The notes under the pieces were generated by a model. That model was not told the DNA's origin, did not search any database, and saw only the letters and a program-made list of their open reading frames with translations. DNA of 64,000 nt from Panicum virgatum (lineage: Eukaryota > Streptophyta > Magnoliopsida > Poales > Poaceae), in assembly GCF_016808335.1 (NCBI RefSeq), contig NC_053140.1:28514086-28578085 (forward strand), written 5' to 3'. Made by a program: the position numbers and the translations under genes. Each line of letters begins with the position of its first letter. Position 1 is the first letter of the stretch. Below, one piece after another: positions 1-12,535 of the stretch.

Positions 1-2057
1 AGCTACCACTTCATTGGATACCCAAAAAAGTCTAAGGGTACATATTCTACTGTCCTGGTCGTCACACTAAGTTCGTAGAAACCAGGCAGGCTGTGTTCCT
101 AGAGGACTCAGGAGTTAGTGGGAGTTTTCCAAGGAGGGAAGTGAGTCTCGAAGAACTACGGGTTGAGCTTCCTGATCCAGTAGTCCAAGAGCCCACAGAG
201 GTATAGCAGTTTGTACCACCTGTCATTCCTTCTGTTCATGTAAGTGGCGCCATGCCATCTACTGTTGCTCAGTAGGAGAACATGGAGCAAATGGTTGGGA
301 ACCAGGCGCAACCTGCACCACAAGATCAAATTCCTCAACCTATTCCTCAACCAGTTGCGATTGAACTAGTAAGAAGGTTGCAACAGGCAAAGAGATCAGC
401 TATTCCTGATTATTATGAGACATACTTAAGTGAGGATGTATATGATATCGGGAATATAAGTGACCCTGCCATATTCAGACAGGCAGTGTCAAGTGAGAAT
501 TCTACTAAATGGATTGAAGCCATAGAAGATGAACTAAGGTCTATGAGTACTAATAAAGTATGGGATTTAGTAGAAATTTCTGATGGAGTCAAACTAGTAG
601 GCTGTAAATAGGTCTGCAAAACCAAACGCGATTCTAAAGGGAAGGTCGAACGATTCAAAACTAGGCTCGTAGCAAAAGGGTTCACACAGAAGGAATGAAT
701 TGATTATAATGAGACATTTTCTCCTGTGTCTACCAAAGATTCATTTAGAATCGTCATGGCGTTAGTAGCCCATTTTGATATGGAGCTACATCAGATGGAT
801 GTTAAGACTGCATTCCTAAATGGAGACTTAAATGAAACAATCTTTATGGCACAGCCAGAAGGTTTTGCCATAAAGGGTAAAGAACATATGTGATGCAAAT
901 TAAAGAAATCCATTTATGGACTTAAGCAAGCGTCATGGCAGTGGAACCTTAAATTCGATGAGGTCATTAAGAAATTCGGATTTAAGGAGAATGATGTGGA
1001 TAGTTGTATCTATGTCAAAGTTAAGGGTGGAAAATTAATAATTCTAGTACTGTATGTGGATGACATACTATTAGCCTGTAACGATAAGAACATGTTGCAT
1101 GAGACTAAGAATTTTCTTTCATCCAATTTTGATATGAAGGATCTTGGTGATGCCTCATATGTCCTTGGCATTGAGATACACCGAGATAGAGCCCAAGGAG
1201 TACTAGGATTATCTCAAAAAGCTTATATTGAGAAAATACTTAAGAGATATAACATGGATAAGTGCAACACTTCACATGTTCCTATTCAAAAGGGCGATAA
1301 GTTTAGTCAAGCGCAATGCCCCAAGAATGACTTAGAAAGAGAAATAATGAACAATGTTCCTTATGCATCAGCTGTCGGAAGTCTGATGTATGCACAAGTC
1401 TGTACGCGTCCAGACTTGGCATTTGCAACCGGAGTTTTTAGTAGATATCAGTCAAATCCAGGATGGGCTCATTAGGTAAGTGTCAAGAAGGCGTTAAGAT
1501 ATTGCCAAGGCACCAAAGATTACATGCTCACATATAAGAGGACAGGCAATCTTGAGGTTGTATGTTACACTGATGCTGATCTTGCTGGTGATGAAGATGA
1601 TAGAAAATCCACTTCTGGATATATCTTCACTCTGACAGGGGGAGCAATTTCATGGAGAAGTGGTAAGCAAGGTGTAACGGCTGCATCGACGATGCAAGCT
1701 GAATTTGTGGCATGTTATGATGCAACAGGACAGGCAGTGTGGCTTAAGAATTTTATTTCGTCATTAAGAGTTGTGGATAGTATCTCGAGACCTATCACAA
1801 TGCACTGCGATAATCAATCTGTAGTATTCTTTTGCGCAAACGATAAATTGTCTAGTGCTTCTAAGCACATTGACCTTAAGTATCGTGTCGTGAAAGATAG
1901 AAACCGAGACCGCACAATTAAGATTGAGCATATAAGTACTACAGCAAATATTGCGGATCCGCTCACAAAAGATTTATTACCATCCCTCTTTCAGAAACAT
2001 GTCCTAGGTATGAGTTTGGTTGATACTTTTGATCAGGTCCTGGTTCAGGGCCATTAA
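1..2057 (+). pseudogene. Ty1/copia pol remnant (integrase C-terminus, reverse transcriptase, RNase H)
   Basis: One reading frame (codons starting at positions divisible by 3) carries the end of a Copia polyprotein and leaves the window at its left edge. Visible in order: a linker rich in proline and glutamine (about 280-360), the start of the reverse transcriptase with WIEAIEDEL near 510, VAKGFTQ near 670, [10 protein letters not shown] near 795, YGLKQA near 915, the catalytic YVDD near 1055, and RNase H with DADLAGDEDDRKSTSGY near 1570 and the retroelement ending ADPLTKDL near 1950. In-frame stops interrupt it near 33, 204, 273, 609, 696, 891 and 1473, so it is dead. It is followed directly by a polypurine tract and a 3' LTR, which fixes the orientation. 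The family is Ty1/copia; I do not assign a lineage. Confidence 0.93.
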
Positions 2058-2264
2058 TATTTCTCCAGATAAGAATAAGAATCCTGATAAAGTTTTTCAG
2101 TAAGGCTATGGGTAATATTGTCCCAGTATATCGTTGTGCTACTGACGATGTATTGGTCTGGTACTTGCTGATTTACGGAGGATGGATTTTAGTTTAAGTT
2201 AAGTATAAGTTAGTGACCGAATAATTATTAAGTTTAAGTTAAAAATAAGTTATTGACATTCGGT

Positions 2265-2276
2265 CAAGGGGGAGAA
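2265..2276 (+). other. Polypurine tract of the left-edge Copia element
   Basis: CAAGGGGGAGAA lies directly before TGTTGG, the start of the LTR. This is the usual plus-strand primer position in LTR retrotransposons. Confidence 0.8.
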
Positions 2277-2510
2277 TGTTGGTTTTGTTTTGGTTGACCT
2301 TGGTCACCAACAGAACTGAGAGAGAAAAGGGGTAACTCAACCCCGTAAGTCTAGGAATCAGTTCTGCAAAACCAATCCGCGATTGCCTTGATCGGGAGGC
2401 AAACCTAAGCTCATTGGGCTCGGCTCTGGGCCTACAGTGCTTATAAATAAGAGGGTTAACCCCAGGGTTAATTAATCTAATCTTTTTCCATCACCACCGA
2501 TCATTCAGAG
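2277..2510 (+). repeat. 3' LTR of the left-edge Copia element (right end uncertain)
   Basis: The sequence begins TGTTGG directly after the polypurine tract. It contains a TATA-like TTATAAATAAG near 2440, followed by a short leader. The 5' LTR lies outside the window, so the right end cannot be fixed by comparison. I place it provisionally at the CA near 2505, before the base composition becomes GC-rich. No target-site duplication can be checked. Confidence 0.6.
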
Positions 2511-3506
2511 CACTGGAAGGCTCAGAAGCGCGAGTTCCACACCCGGAGCAGTGCCGGTGGCGACCTGAAGGCCGCCGCTACCCCGAGAGGATGCTCAAGG
2601 AGCGTATGCGCTACGTCCCCGACGCCGTCCACGCCGTCGACGACGTGACGCTCAATGTAGGATCCTATCAAATAAGATGCTCCATTTTCCAATATGAGCA
2701 AGCCTTTATTCCTCGAATAATCGTAGCGGAATAAAACAAAGTATGCGTTGATTTTGGCATCAAGTGCATTTACTCGTGTGTCTATGATGTTAAACATGAT
2801 ATGATTACCACACTGTTCTCGATGATAACTCGTAGATCTCAACCATTTTGCCACGTTAAAATGATGGTTTTCTTTTGTTATTGTTGTTTCCGGGTGCAAC
2901 CGTATATCAAATCGTAGAGTAGCAATGAGGCAACATGTGGTTACGTATGAAAAAAAAAACTCAAGATGAGGAGAACATAGCACGATGAACACGTTGAGAT
3001 ACCAGTCCCCTTGTTCCAAAATACGTGATTGAATAAATAATACATTTGTACTGGTACGTAGTATGCGCCGTATAAAGAACAGGAAGTGTAATGCAAGTGA
3101 ATTGATGATCTGCTGATCTGCAACGGGTGGAGCACCAGCTGGAACGGGGCTCGGAACGGAGGCCGAACCAGCACCCGCTTGCTCGCAAGTCGCCAACTCG
3201 CCACCCGCGCGGCCGGGGACCGTACGATCCCGCCCCCCTCCCTCCATTCCCTAACAGCAACGGTCGGGACCAGCTGTCACCGCCCCGGAGCCTGGCCTCT
3301 CCCCGGTCCCCACCTGGCGCTCGTGCTGGCTAGTCACTGCCAACCCATTGGCCCACCGGGCAGTGACCAGCGAGCGCGAGGCCGCACCCGCAGGGGATTT
3401 GAATCGGCAACTGGGTACGCGAAAGGCAGGCTTTCCGTTACGACCCACCCTGCCGCATCATCATCATCCCCCACCCTTTATTTTGAACCAGCGGACGAAC
3501 GCGCGC
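2511..3506. other. Intergenic sequence with an unidentified GC-rich ORF-like patch
   Basis: From about 2526 to 2655 the + strand reads without stops as a basic, arginine-rich peptide containing YPERMLKERMRYVPDAVHAV. This may be a captured or residual exon, but I do not recognise it. From 2656 to 3120 the sequence is ordinary AT-rich intergenic DNA. From 3120 to 3500 it is GC-rich and contains several short overlapping ORFs on both strands without protein-like character; it may be part of the upstream region of the fimbrin gene. I see no convincing gene here. Confidence 0.4.
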
Positions 3507-3524
3507 GCTCTCTCTCTCTGAGCT

Positions 3525-3836
3525 GCCGTGTTTGGTTTCTACATGAAATTTTTCGTGCACGTTTTTCGAGAAGAAAATATTGAGTACTAAATGAAGTTTA
3601 TTTGCAAAAATTTTTCAGGGATGGGTGTAATTTTTCGAGAGAAATCTAATGACGGTAATTAATTAATTATTTACTACAGTGATACTACAGCACCATCCTC
3701 TACTCACGTGGTCAAAAACCTCATTAGATTCGTCTCGCGATTTATACGAGAGTTGTGAAGGTAGTTTTGTAATTAGACTTTATTTAATACTCTAAATTAG
3801 TGGTCACGGGGCCTAACACCCCAAGCCAAACACGGC
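3525..3836. mobile_element. Tourist-like MITE upstream of the fimbrin gene
   Basis: The 312-bp AT-rich element has terminal inverted repeats GCCGTGTTTGG at the left and CCAAACACGGC at the right, typical of grass PIF/Harbinger-derived MITEs. It contains the blocks ATTAGATTCGTCTCG and TAATTAGACTTTATTTAATA, which recur in inverted orientation in the element at 23735-24060. The two copies are therefore the same family in opposite orientation. It ends 198 bp before the fimbrin start codon and is flanked by two near-identical CT-rich stretches, 3507-3527 and 3837-3861, longer than a normal target-site duplication. Confidence 0.8.
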
Positions 3837-4034
3837 GCTCTCTCTCTCTCCCTGAGCTGCCGCAAGCCGCAAGCCGGCAAAGGGAGAGAAGGCCCGCCCG
3901 CCCCCCCCCCACCCCCACCACACCACCCCGCTCCCACTCCACACTGTCAAGAGAGGGGGGAGGGCGAAGCGCCTCCGCGCCCGTCCCGATCCGCCCGCCC
4001 ACCTAACGCCGGTCGCCGATCGGCCGCCGCCGCG

Positions 4035-7000
4035 ATGGGGTTCGACGGGCTGGTGGTGGTGTCCGACCCCTACCTGCAGCGCCGCTTCACGCAGGCCGAC
4101 CTCCGCGCGCTCCAGGCCCAGGTATTATTTCCCTCCGCCACACCACCATCTCGTCGCCAGAGCCCGGTCTCCGACCGTCACCTCGGCGGCACCGCACTGA
4201 TTTTGCGGCTTTTGGTGTCTAACAGTATGCGGCGCTATGGGACGCGTCACCCAGCGGGAGGTTGCGGATGCGGGACCTCCCCGCCGCCATCTCCAGCCTC
4301 CGCGGCGCCACCGTCTCGGCCAAGGCCGACGCCGAGAAGGAGAACAACGCGCCAGAACCAGGCCCCGGCCCGGGCCTCACCGATGAGGAATGGGCCTCCG
4401 TGCTCAAAGCCGTCGCGCGCGCCGACGAGAGGCCGCACCAGGACGCCAGCTTCGAGCTCTTCCTCCGCGTCTACGCCGAGATGCAGCTTCGCCTAAAATC
4501 GGCCGGCGCCGGCGCCGGCGGGAAGAAGGCGGCCGGCGGCATCGCCCGCTCCTCGTCCTCCTCCGCCGTTGCCTTCCTCACGGCGGCCACCACCACGCTG
4601 CTGCACACCATCAGCGAGTCCGAGAAGGCGTCCTACGTCGGCCACATCAACGCATACCTCGCTGAGGATCCATTCCTTAAGAGCGCGCTCCCCATCGATC
4701 CGGCAACCGATCACATCTTCCACGTCACCAAGGATGGCGTCCTCCTATGGTGCGTTTCTGATGCACTTTGTGTGCCGTTCCGATCCAGTGATCTTCACTG
4801 CAGTCTGATTCTGCCTAGTTTTCGATGGTTCTTCCAGCAAGCTTATTAACTTGGCCGTACCGGGCACCATTGACGAGAGGGCCATCAACACCAAGAGGGT
4901 GCTCAATCTATGGGAGAAGAACGAGAATCATACACTTTGTCTCAACTCCGCCAAGGCTATCGGCTGCACTGTCGTCAACATCGGCACACAGGATCTCGCG
5001 GAAGGGAGGGTAAGATCTGAATCACCCCTTATTGTTTCTATGTGGCCAGCGATCATCGTGTTGCATATTTATGAGCTATGTTCGTCTTCGTTCATCAGAG
5101 TAGAGACATCATGAATGTTCGGCTTCGTTCCATTTTAGTTGTGTACTCTCTTTCAGAACTAGATGTGAGAACATACTAGTGTGAAGTCCATGTGATGTGC
5201 GGGACCTACCTGTTGCCAGTCTTTATGTTTTTTAGATTCATGTCCGTACCTCGGGCTTGCTGGTAGTTGACACTTGACCACCATGGCTCAATCATCTATA
5301 TTAAGTTGGAGGAGTAACATATGGCCCCTTTGATGGTTCCTGTGGCTTTTTCTTATGCTAGTCATTACAAATTCAACATTGTTGAAACTTGTGTCCATCG
5401 TAACAAAGAATCAATCAATCTGTATTCTGCCACTTTATAATCGGTCTGACATGAAAGTTTTAGGGTCCTTCAAACTGCCATTAGATTCTCCTGCTAGTTG
5501 GTGCTAGGCACTTCATAATTGGTTTGACACTAAAGGTTTAGGGTCCTATAAGCCACCATTAGACTCTGCTGCAGGTTCAGTAACAATTGGCCTGTACCTT
5601 TCTGGTCTTTTGATTTTCATTGTAAGCTATGATCTGTCTGTGCATTGATGATTCACTTCATTTTACATCCTTTAAGATCAGATAACTGTCTGTAGAGGGC
5701 ATTGCAGTGCATACTGTTCTATTTTATATGTTAAAAAACTCAAATAACTATCTTTTGTGATCTTATTGAACCTTTTTCTCTCTGTTTGCTTGTAGCCTCA
5801 TCTTGTCCTGGGCTTAATTTCTCAAATAATCAAGGCAAGCTCTTCTCTTTTGTTATTATTTCCCTGATAATTTCTGTCGATAGGTGTTTGTTTGATGTAA
5901 AAAAACTGAATATGCTAACATTTTGTTTCAATAATGGCCAGATACAACTGTTGGCAGATGTTAACCTGAAAAGTACGCCTCAGTTGGTTGAATTAGTTGA
6001 GGACAGCAAGGTAGTGTTTAATTTCTCTTCATTCTACTATGCTTGAAGACTAATTTGGTCTGTTTCATGGGAAAAATAACTCACTCACAAAGCTTTAATT
6101 GATTATTGCAGGAGATGGAGGAGCTTATGAGCTTGTCTCCTGAAAAGATTCTATTAAGGTGGATGAACTTTCAACTGAAGAAGGGAGGCTTCCAGAGAAC
6201 AGTAACAAACTTTTCATCGGATATAAAAGTATGCACATTTGATTGACAGACAGTCCAGTCCCTTTTTTTATTATCACAAAATATAGTATTGTATTTCCCG
6301 TTGATGAAATTTCTAGTATAGTATTTCTCGTTGCCTCTTAATGATGGAGAACCTGCCTCTGCCAAATGCCCAATACAAGCAAGTACAGAGAAAAATACCT
6401 CGTTCAGAAGCGGATACACTTATTTGAAATATCAAACTATCTCAACTAACATCAAAGGAAGTCGAAACCAATTATGTAGGATCATAATTGGCTCCTATGT
6501 CCTTGTCACTGTAGTTTGATTAGAAAACCCCAATATTGCATGACTGTAGTCATTGTACTTCAAGTAGAAACCCCAGAATGAGTTTCTACAATGCTGCAAC
6601 ATTTTCTAGTTGTGTCAATAACTGTATTTACTGAACATATTCCTCCCTGCTTGATGATATTTCCTGTTTCTTGAATTATGTCCTGTTATATTAAGAATGC
6701 TAAATGATAGATGTGCACAAACCTGTATATCAGTTTTTCTAGTTTCAACCATAGTTCAGCATGAAGCTCTTTTCTTTACATTTGGAACCTGAAAAATGCA
6801 GGACAGTGAAGCGTATGCTTGTCTATTGAATGTCCTGGCACCTGAGTGCAGTGCAAAACCATCCGCAATGTCAGTAAAAGATCTGCTTCATAGAGCAAGA
6901 TTAGTCCTTGAGCATGCAGATAGGATGGGCTGCAAAAGATACCTGACTCCAAAAGACATAGTTGGTGGTTTACCAAATCTAAACCTTGCATTTGTGGCTC

Positions 7001-10000
7001 ATATTTTCCAGAAAAGGTATGATTTATTTTATATAAATTATCAAAAATCTCATCATGTTTTTAATTTTATAAGAGTCATCTTTGTATTGATATTTTTCAC
7101 ATAGGGACATTAAATATATGCAATGATGTCTAAAAAGTAAAAACTGTGGTTAGCATGTGATACTTGCTACTACCCTGGCTATCATGTTGTAGTAATCATA
7201 TGAAAATAATATTTATCAAACCAGTTTTGTTTTCATGGCATTATTTCTCTTTTACCTTTTCATTCACTAATATAACTACTTGGGTATCTCCTAGGAAAAT
7301 TACCAACTCTAACTTATTTTATTCTGATTTAAAAGCAATGTCATTTTGCATAATTGACTTAAATTGAGTGTAATTCGTGCACAGATATGCCTCAAACTCT
7401 TCACACATATATATTATCTATAATTCTCAACAAGAAGTTAAATAGCATTCCTAATTTCATATCTCAGCGACAAGGTATGGTGTCTTGTTGAGAAATCTTT
7501 AGGCTGGGAGTTAATATGTCAACTGTATAAGAATATGTTGAAAAGATCGTAATGCATCTTTTTCCTGTTGCGTTTCCGTTTGATCGAACTGTGTGTGCAT
7601 TTGTAGAAAAAAGAAAGTTATGTTTTTTCATTTACTATATTTAGCAGTGTTTGAATGGTTTGGGGTAGCCTGATTGTAAACAACCCATTTTCATCTTGAA
7701 ACAAGTTTGGGGTAGCAGTGACAGTGGAGCTGAAATCGGCAGTAAACTACTTTCGTTTTCTAAATGCTTTCTCTCTATTCTCCTTTTATTGCAGAAATGG
7801 GTTGTCCAAACAAATGAAACAAGTTTCCTTTGTGGATGGACTCTCTGATGATGCTCAAGTTTCCAGGGAAGAAAGGTCATTCCGGCTGTGGATTAACAGC
7901 CTTGGAATTTCCACTTACATCAACAACGTATTTGAAGACCTTAGAAATGGGTAGGGCATATTTTCACCATCTTAATGATCAACCTGATTCTGTCTCTGAT
8001 ACTTCATCCTTGAATTGTAGATGGGTTCTCCTTGAGGTGATTGACAAGATTGCTCCTGGCTCAGTTAACTGGAAGATGGCAAATCGTCCGCCAATAAAAC
8101 TACCGTTCAAGAAAGTTGAAAACTGCAACCAAGTTTTGAAGATCGGAAAAGAATTGAAGTTTTCCCTGGTGAATATTGCTGGAAATGATATTGTCCAAGG
8201 GAACAAGAAACTGATATTAGGTAAGTTACCAGTTACATAGATTATATCTCAGCAACATAGGGGTCCTGTAAAAGAGTGATTATATTGCTTTTGATTTTGC
8301 AATTAATTTGTAGGTGAATAAATGATCATAAACTGTGCCTGTACAAGTTTACTGTCAGTTTTCAGTTGCACTCATGAAGATAGAGCATGCCAATAAAACT
8401 ACAATGTATGGATGTCACATAAACTGTGCCTGTACAAGTTCACTGTCAGTTTTCAGTTGCACTCATGAAGATAGAGCATGCCAAACTACAAAACTGTTTA
8501 ATTATGATATTCACATTTGAAATTCTGCAATCCCTATCATTGGGAAGCATGGAATACAATGAATCTTTTTGTTCAGGTTTTATATGGCATGCATCTGATT
8601 TAGTTAGTTCCCCATTGAACATATAGCCTTTCTATTGCAACTTTTGATTGACCATATAATGAAATGGTACATTTATCCCAGCTTTTCTATGGCAATTGAT
8701 GCGGTACAACATTCTTCAACTGCTGAAGAATCTTAGATTTCACTCAAATGGAAAAGAGATCACAGATATTGACATATTGGTATGGGCCAATAAAAAAGTA
8801 AAAGATTCTGGAAAGCACCAATCTTGTATGGAAAGTTTCAAGGTACATACCATTCAATATATTTCTTATTGTGCATCACTAATTCTTGATAATTGCATCA
8901 TTAGTAGTAGTTAAGTTGCTTAGTTGTTTATTCTTTGATATGCCATCATATTATAAATTGTAGATAGTGAAATATGCAACTGTATAGCTTGTGCGCTTAT
9001 CTAAGTGGTCATAAGGTGGATAAACTTCCGGAACTATTTTGAAAAGCTTCAAATAATTGCATCACTAGCAGTTAAGTTACTTAGCTGTTTACTCTTGATA
9101 TGTAATCATATTATAGGTTAGTAAGTTAGTTGCTGTTAGTTAGTTAGTTGGTTAGTTACATTGCAATGCTATAATGCTGGCCTTGAAGGGCCAGTATTTA
9201 TGTAGCTGATGTTACTATCAAGTCCAACAAGGCACAAAAATTGTATGATGGTTTCATGCTGAACGTTTTAACTACAACTGTCTATTGTTATGGTTCATGC
9301 ATCAAATTACATTTACTAACTACAGGATAGAAGCCTTTCAAGTGGCACCTTTTTCCTTGACTTACTAAGTGGTGTGGAGCCTCGAGTTGTGAATTGGAGC
9401 CTTGTGACGAAAGGAGAAAAAGGTTCATCTCTTTCTCTTATGCTTCTGCAATTTTTGGATCTCTATATGTTCTCATTAACCCCATATTTCTGTTCATTTA
9501 TTATGATATGGAATTAAGAATCTCCATCTCATGCAAAGTTAGCACACCCACATTGCTTAGGTTTCTACTTTTATCTTAATTACTACCTATTTATCGTACT
9601 TCTTGCATTCAGCTACTCTACTGGCATAGAAGCTACCTTTCACTGTCATTTTTGCTAGTTTTCCTGACAACAATGTCATGTCAAGTCACCAGATTAAATG
9701 AATGCATACCGTTCATGTTTGTCAAAGCCTGGTTCCTCAAAATTTTAATTTTCTTTTTCTGTAATAGACGAAGAGAAGCAAATGAATGCTTCATACATCA
9801 TTTCCGTGGCTAGGAAGCTTGGTTGCTCCATTTTCTTGTTGCCAGAAGATATATTGGAGGTAATAAATTTGATTGAGTAAATTTAATCTGCCATTTTATT
9901 TTGTAATTTATAGATTTTTCTGATGAATTATTGTTTGTAGCAGCAATTAGATTGGTGTGTTACTGTAAAACATCCATTCGCATTCACTTTGGTTGGTGTG

Positions 10001-10400
10001 TCTCTTACTCTAAAATATCCATTTGCTGCATTCACAACTACTCTAATTTTCATTTATCAATTCAGGCTGGTTAGTGCTATTACAATTCAGGCAGACAGTG
10101 TTATCCCAAATTCAGTTCATGGTGTTGTCTGGAAACAACTCAATTCTTTAATAAAATATCCTAATTTCTCTTGTGATGTCAAGTTGGTTATGATCTGCAA
10201 TATTGTTAATGTTTAACTTCTCTCAGGTGAACCAGAAAATGATGCTAACTCTGACAGCAAGCATCATGTACTGGTATTTGAAAAGGCCAACATCACATTC
10301 ATTAGACTCTGAAAATGGGAGTTCATGTGAGACAAGCTCCATCACAACTTCAGACGATTCTGCATCTGAATCATCATTCGATGACAATGCAGCTAGATAG
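4035..10400 (+). CDS. FIM: Fimbrin (plastin-type actin-bundling protein), 13 exons
   Basis: Fimbrins cross-link actin filaments in the cytoplasm through four calponin-homology (CH) domains. Splicing 4035-4121, 4226-4749, 4838-5009, 5796-5834, 5942-6010, 6112-6228, 6802-7016, 7795-7950, 8021-8220, 8682-8842, 9326-9422, 9768-9859 and 10227-10400 gives 2103 nt and a 700-residue protein with every junction in frame, a normal length for plant fimbrins. The N-terminus is [19 protein letters not shown] low-complexity Gly/Ala/Ser stretch (about residues 155-180) precedes CH1. Diagnostic segments include [62 protein letters not shown] and LWINSLGIS. The last CH domain ends in [10 protein letters not shown], and a Ser/Asp-rich tail follows. 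The start is the first ATG of the conserved N-terminus. Intron 4 uses a GC donor. Family assignment is firm; which paralogue is not determined. Confidence 0.95.
5835..5941 (+). other. GC-AG intron (intron 4 of the fimbrin gene)
   Basis: Exon 4 ends in ATCAAG and the intron begins GCAAGC rather than GT. The acceptor is GGCCAG. Splicing here joins the conserved peptide [12 protein letters not shown] in frame, and no GT donor nearby preserves the reading frame and the peptide. The other 11 introns start with GT. Confidence 0.85.
8330..8484 (+). repeat. 91-bp tandem duplication in fimbrin intron 9
   Basis: A block starting AAACTGTGCCTGTACAAG at 8330 is repeated at 8421 with one visible substitution over about 64 bp. 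A linker of about 27 bp separates the copies, giving a period of 91 bp. It is wholly intronic. Confidence 0.9.
8891..9158 (+). repeat. Diverged duplication and TTAG microsatellite in fimbrin intron 10
   Basis: A block of about 65 bp beginning AATTGCATCA at 8891 recurs at 9055-9116 with scattered differences. It is followed by an imperfect GTTAGTTAG microsatellite from about 9117 to 9158. It is intronic, with no sign of coding or exon gain. Confidence 0.75.
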
Positions 10401-10772
10401 AAGTGCAAGGATCATGAAGCGAAATGATCCATCTTGTCTTTTTGAAAACTTGAAATACTCCTCGTCCCAGCGGCGGTGTTGACTGTGTTCTTGATTTGTT
10501 GCTGTAATTTTAAGAGCAAATGCATTCAAGACGGAGAGAAGGGAAGCGATAAAAAGCTTAAGGGTGTTTATTTGTGAGTTTTGTAGTGTGAAAATTTGAT
10601 TGGGTGAGAGATTGTGTAACATCCTGTAAATATTGACACACGTAGCCTACATTTGTAAAATCATAGTGACAGTGAATTGCTAGAAATCCACAGAGTTTGG
10701 TTTTCTTGGGCATTTTTGCTTTGAAGGACAAGATACCGCCGGTTCTAGTTTCGGCTAGAACAAGTTGCGCAC

Positions 10773-10778
10773 AATAAA
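10773..10778 (+). promoter_or_regulatory. Candidate polyadenylation signal of the fimbrin gene
   Basis: AATAAA lies 373 bp downstream of the fimbrin stop codon and is a plausible 3'-end signal. This is position and motif only; the true poly(A) site is unknown. Confidence 0.4.
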
Positions 10779-12250
10779 TCTGTGTTCTAATTAGGATGTT
10801 AAAACATTTAATAACATGCTTATTTAAAGAAAATAAACATAAGAACATGGAGATGCCGGACCCGTTTTGCATTCCAATTTGTGGTCATATACAGATTTGC
10901 ACATGCTTTGTCCTCCAAATGTATTTCGTTCTAGATTTCAAATCTGTGGTCAAACATTCTATGTATTTGTGCTTTTAAAGTAAATATTTTCAATAAGTTA
11001 CTGATGGTCAGGGTTTTAATACTTTTGGGGAAAGAACTTTGAGGAAATTATTAGGTACTGTGACCAAAGGAAGTACTGTATGTTCCTACAGCTCTCTGGG
11101 GTGTCCACAGTGTGGATTGAAAGTTGTTGTAAGTAATCTTCTTTATCACTTAGTTTGAAGGTATAGATTAAAGCCTGAAACAACTTGAATATCCAAGTTC
11201 ACTAAAGCATGCTTAATGACACAAGCATCACTCTAGGCCCTTGGGCTTGACATGTGTTTAACAAGTTACAAGTACTTAGTGAAAGTGTCTGATGTTTTAG
11301 TTTGTCTTAGGTCAAACTTCTCTAAATTTCATCAATAAAATTGTTTCTATAAGCTGCAAAGAAACGGCTATTATTATTTATGAGTTGTGTCCATCCCATG
11401 ATTTTTGGACGGGAAGATTATCGCCTGGTATTGCCTGCTAGCATCCTGTATAATTCCTCCACATAACCTTTGAAGCAGGGAAGAAGCCATTCCCTGCTCG
11501 ATTGGAGGAAGAATATTCATTTGCTATTTAACTCATTTGTAATTTGACATGTGCCCCAGTCCAAAGGCGAGATCCTTCCTTGGAATGCAACAACTGCAGC
11601 TTTTTTTCCAATAACAAGACAACTGCAGCTTGAGCATGCAGTGCTCAGCTTCGTTGGTTAGTCCGCATCTAATGGAAGGATTAGCGAGACGACCTGACCT
11701 AACAAGAGCCTAAGTTGGAGTCACTTTTGAGTTAACTCCGGTCTGGTTTGCCCGCTAAACCGCTCTGGCGCATCTCTTGTTTCACGGTCTCACCTCGACA
11801 CCTCCAGGCTGCGTGGGCAAATGAGGCTCTTGATTTCCAGGATTATTGAGAGCTAAGCGACAGGGCGAGTGCAGGCCCCTACTCGTACGTGTGAAAGGCT
11901 GACAACGGCTACTTCCAAGTACGGCGCGCTGGACCCCGTGGTACGCTCATTGTCGTTGTCGCTGCTCCCACGACCCCCACGGCCCGCCCGCGCCCGCGTG
12001 GTGATGGACGCACCACCTGTCTTTTTTTTTGTTTATTCCCTCTCACGTAGAACGGTAGAATACCTTGAATTAGATGAAATTAGCCGATTTCTTGACCAGC
12101 TGAAATCGTCCAAAGGAGCTCCTGCAATCCGTTCGTTAAACTTCTCACCCATGACAGAAGATGCCCGCGTGGCCGTGCCACCCACTCCTCCCTTCGCGGA
12201 GCCTTTTTGCCTGATTGGCTCGTCGCCCCTCGCCCCTAAAACCACATTTG
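10779..12250. other. Intergenic region, no gene recognised
   Basis: The first kilobase is AT-rich. From about 11860 to 12240 the sequence is more GC-rich and holds a 129-codon + strand frame (11869-12258). That frame has unbalanced composition and no recognisable motif, and it runs into the LTR at 12251, so I do not call it a gene. Confidence 0.5.
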
Positions 12251-12519
12251 TGTTATAAAACTTACGGACTCTATCCTAGAAGGAAAGGAGAAGGAGGAAT
12301 CCTAATCCTAGTCCGTTTGTATGTGGGCTCTTACCGAAACTCTTAGGCCTTGGCAGGACTATATATACATGGGAGCTCTATGTTGTAATGACTAATATTC
12401 AGATGAATAAAGAATAGTCTCTCTATCTTGTGTCTACTTGTTCTACTTTTTTATATAGTGTGTGATCATGAGAGACGGAGAGGGGAAGGTCCTAACTGCT
12501 GACGACGAGTTTCTTAACA
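12251..12519 (+). repeat. 5' LTR of the non-coding Copia-like element
   Basis: It is 269 bp long, from TGTTATAAAAC to TTCTTAACA, and matches 18439-18707 with three visible substitutions. It contains a TATATATA-type box near 12360. Confidence 0.93.
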
Positions 12520-12523
12520 CGTT

Positions 12524-12535
12524 ATCAGCACGACA
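12524..12535 (+). other. Candidate primer binding site
   Basis: A TTATCAGCACGA-like stretch a few bases after the 5' LTR sits where a tRNA primer would pair. It differs from the tRNA-iMet site used by the gypsy, Cassandra and Sirevirus elements in this window. I do not assign the tRNA. Confidence 0.5.

Noticed and set aside
4035..4496. 153-codon + strand frame from the fimbrin start
   Set aside because: It reads through the first intron and then out of frame over exon 2; splicing at 4121/4226 restores the fimbrin peptide.
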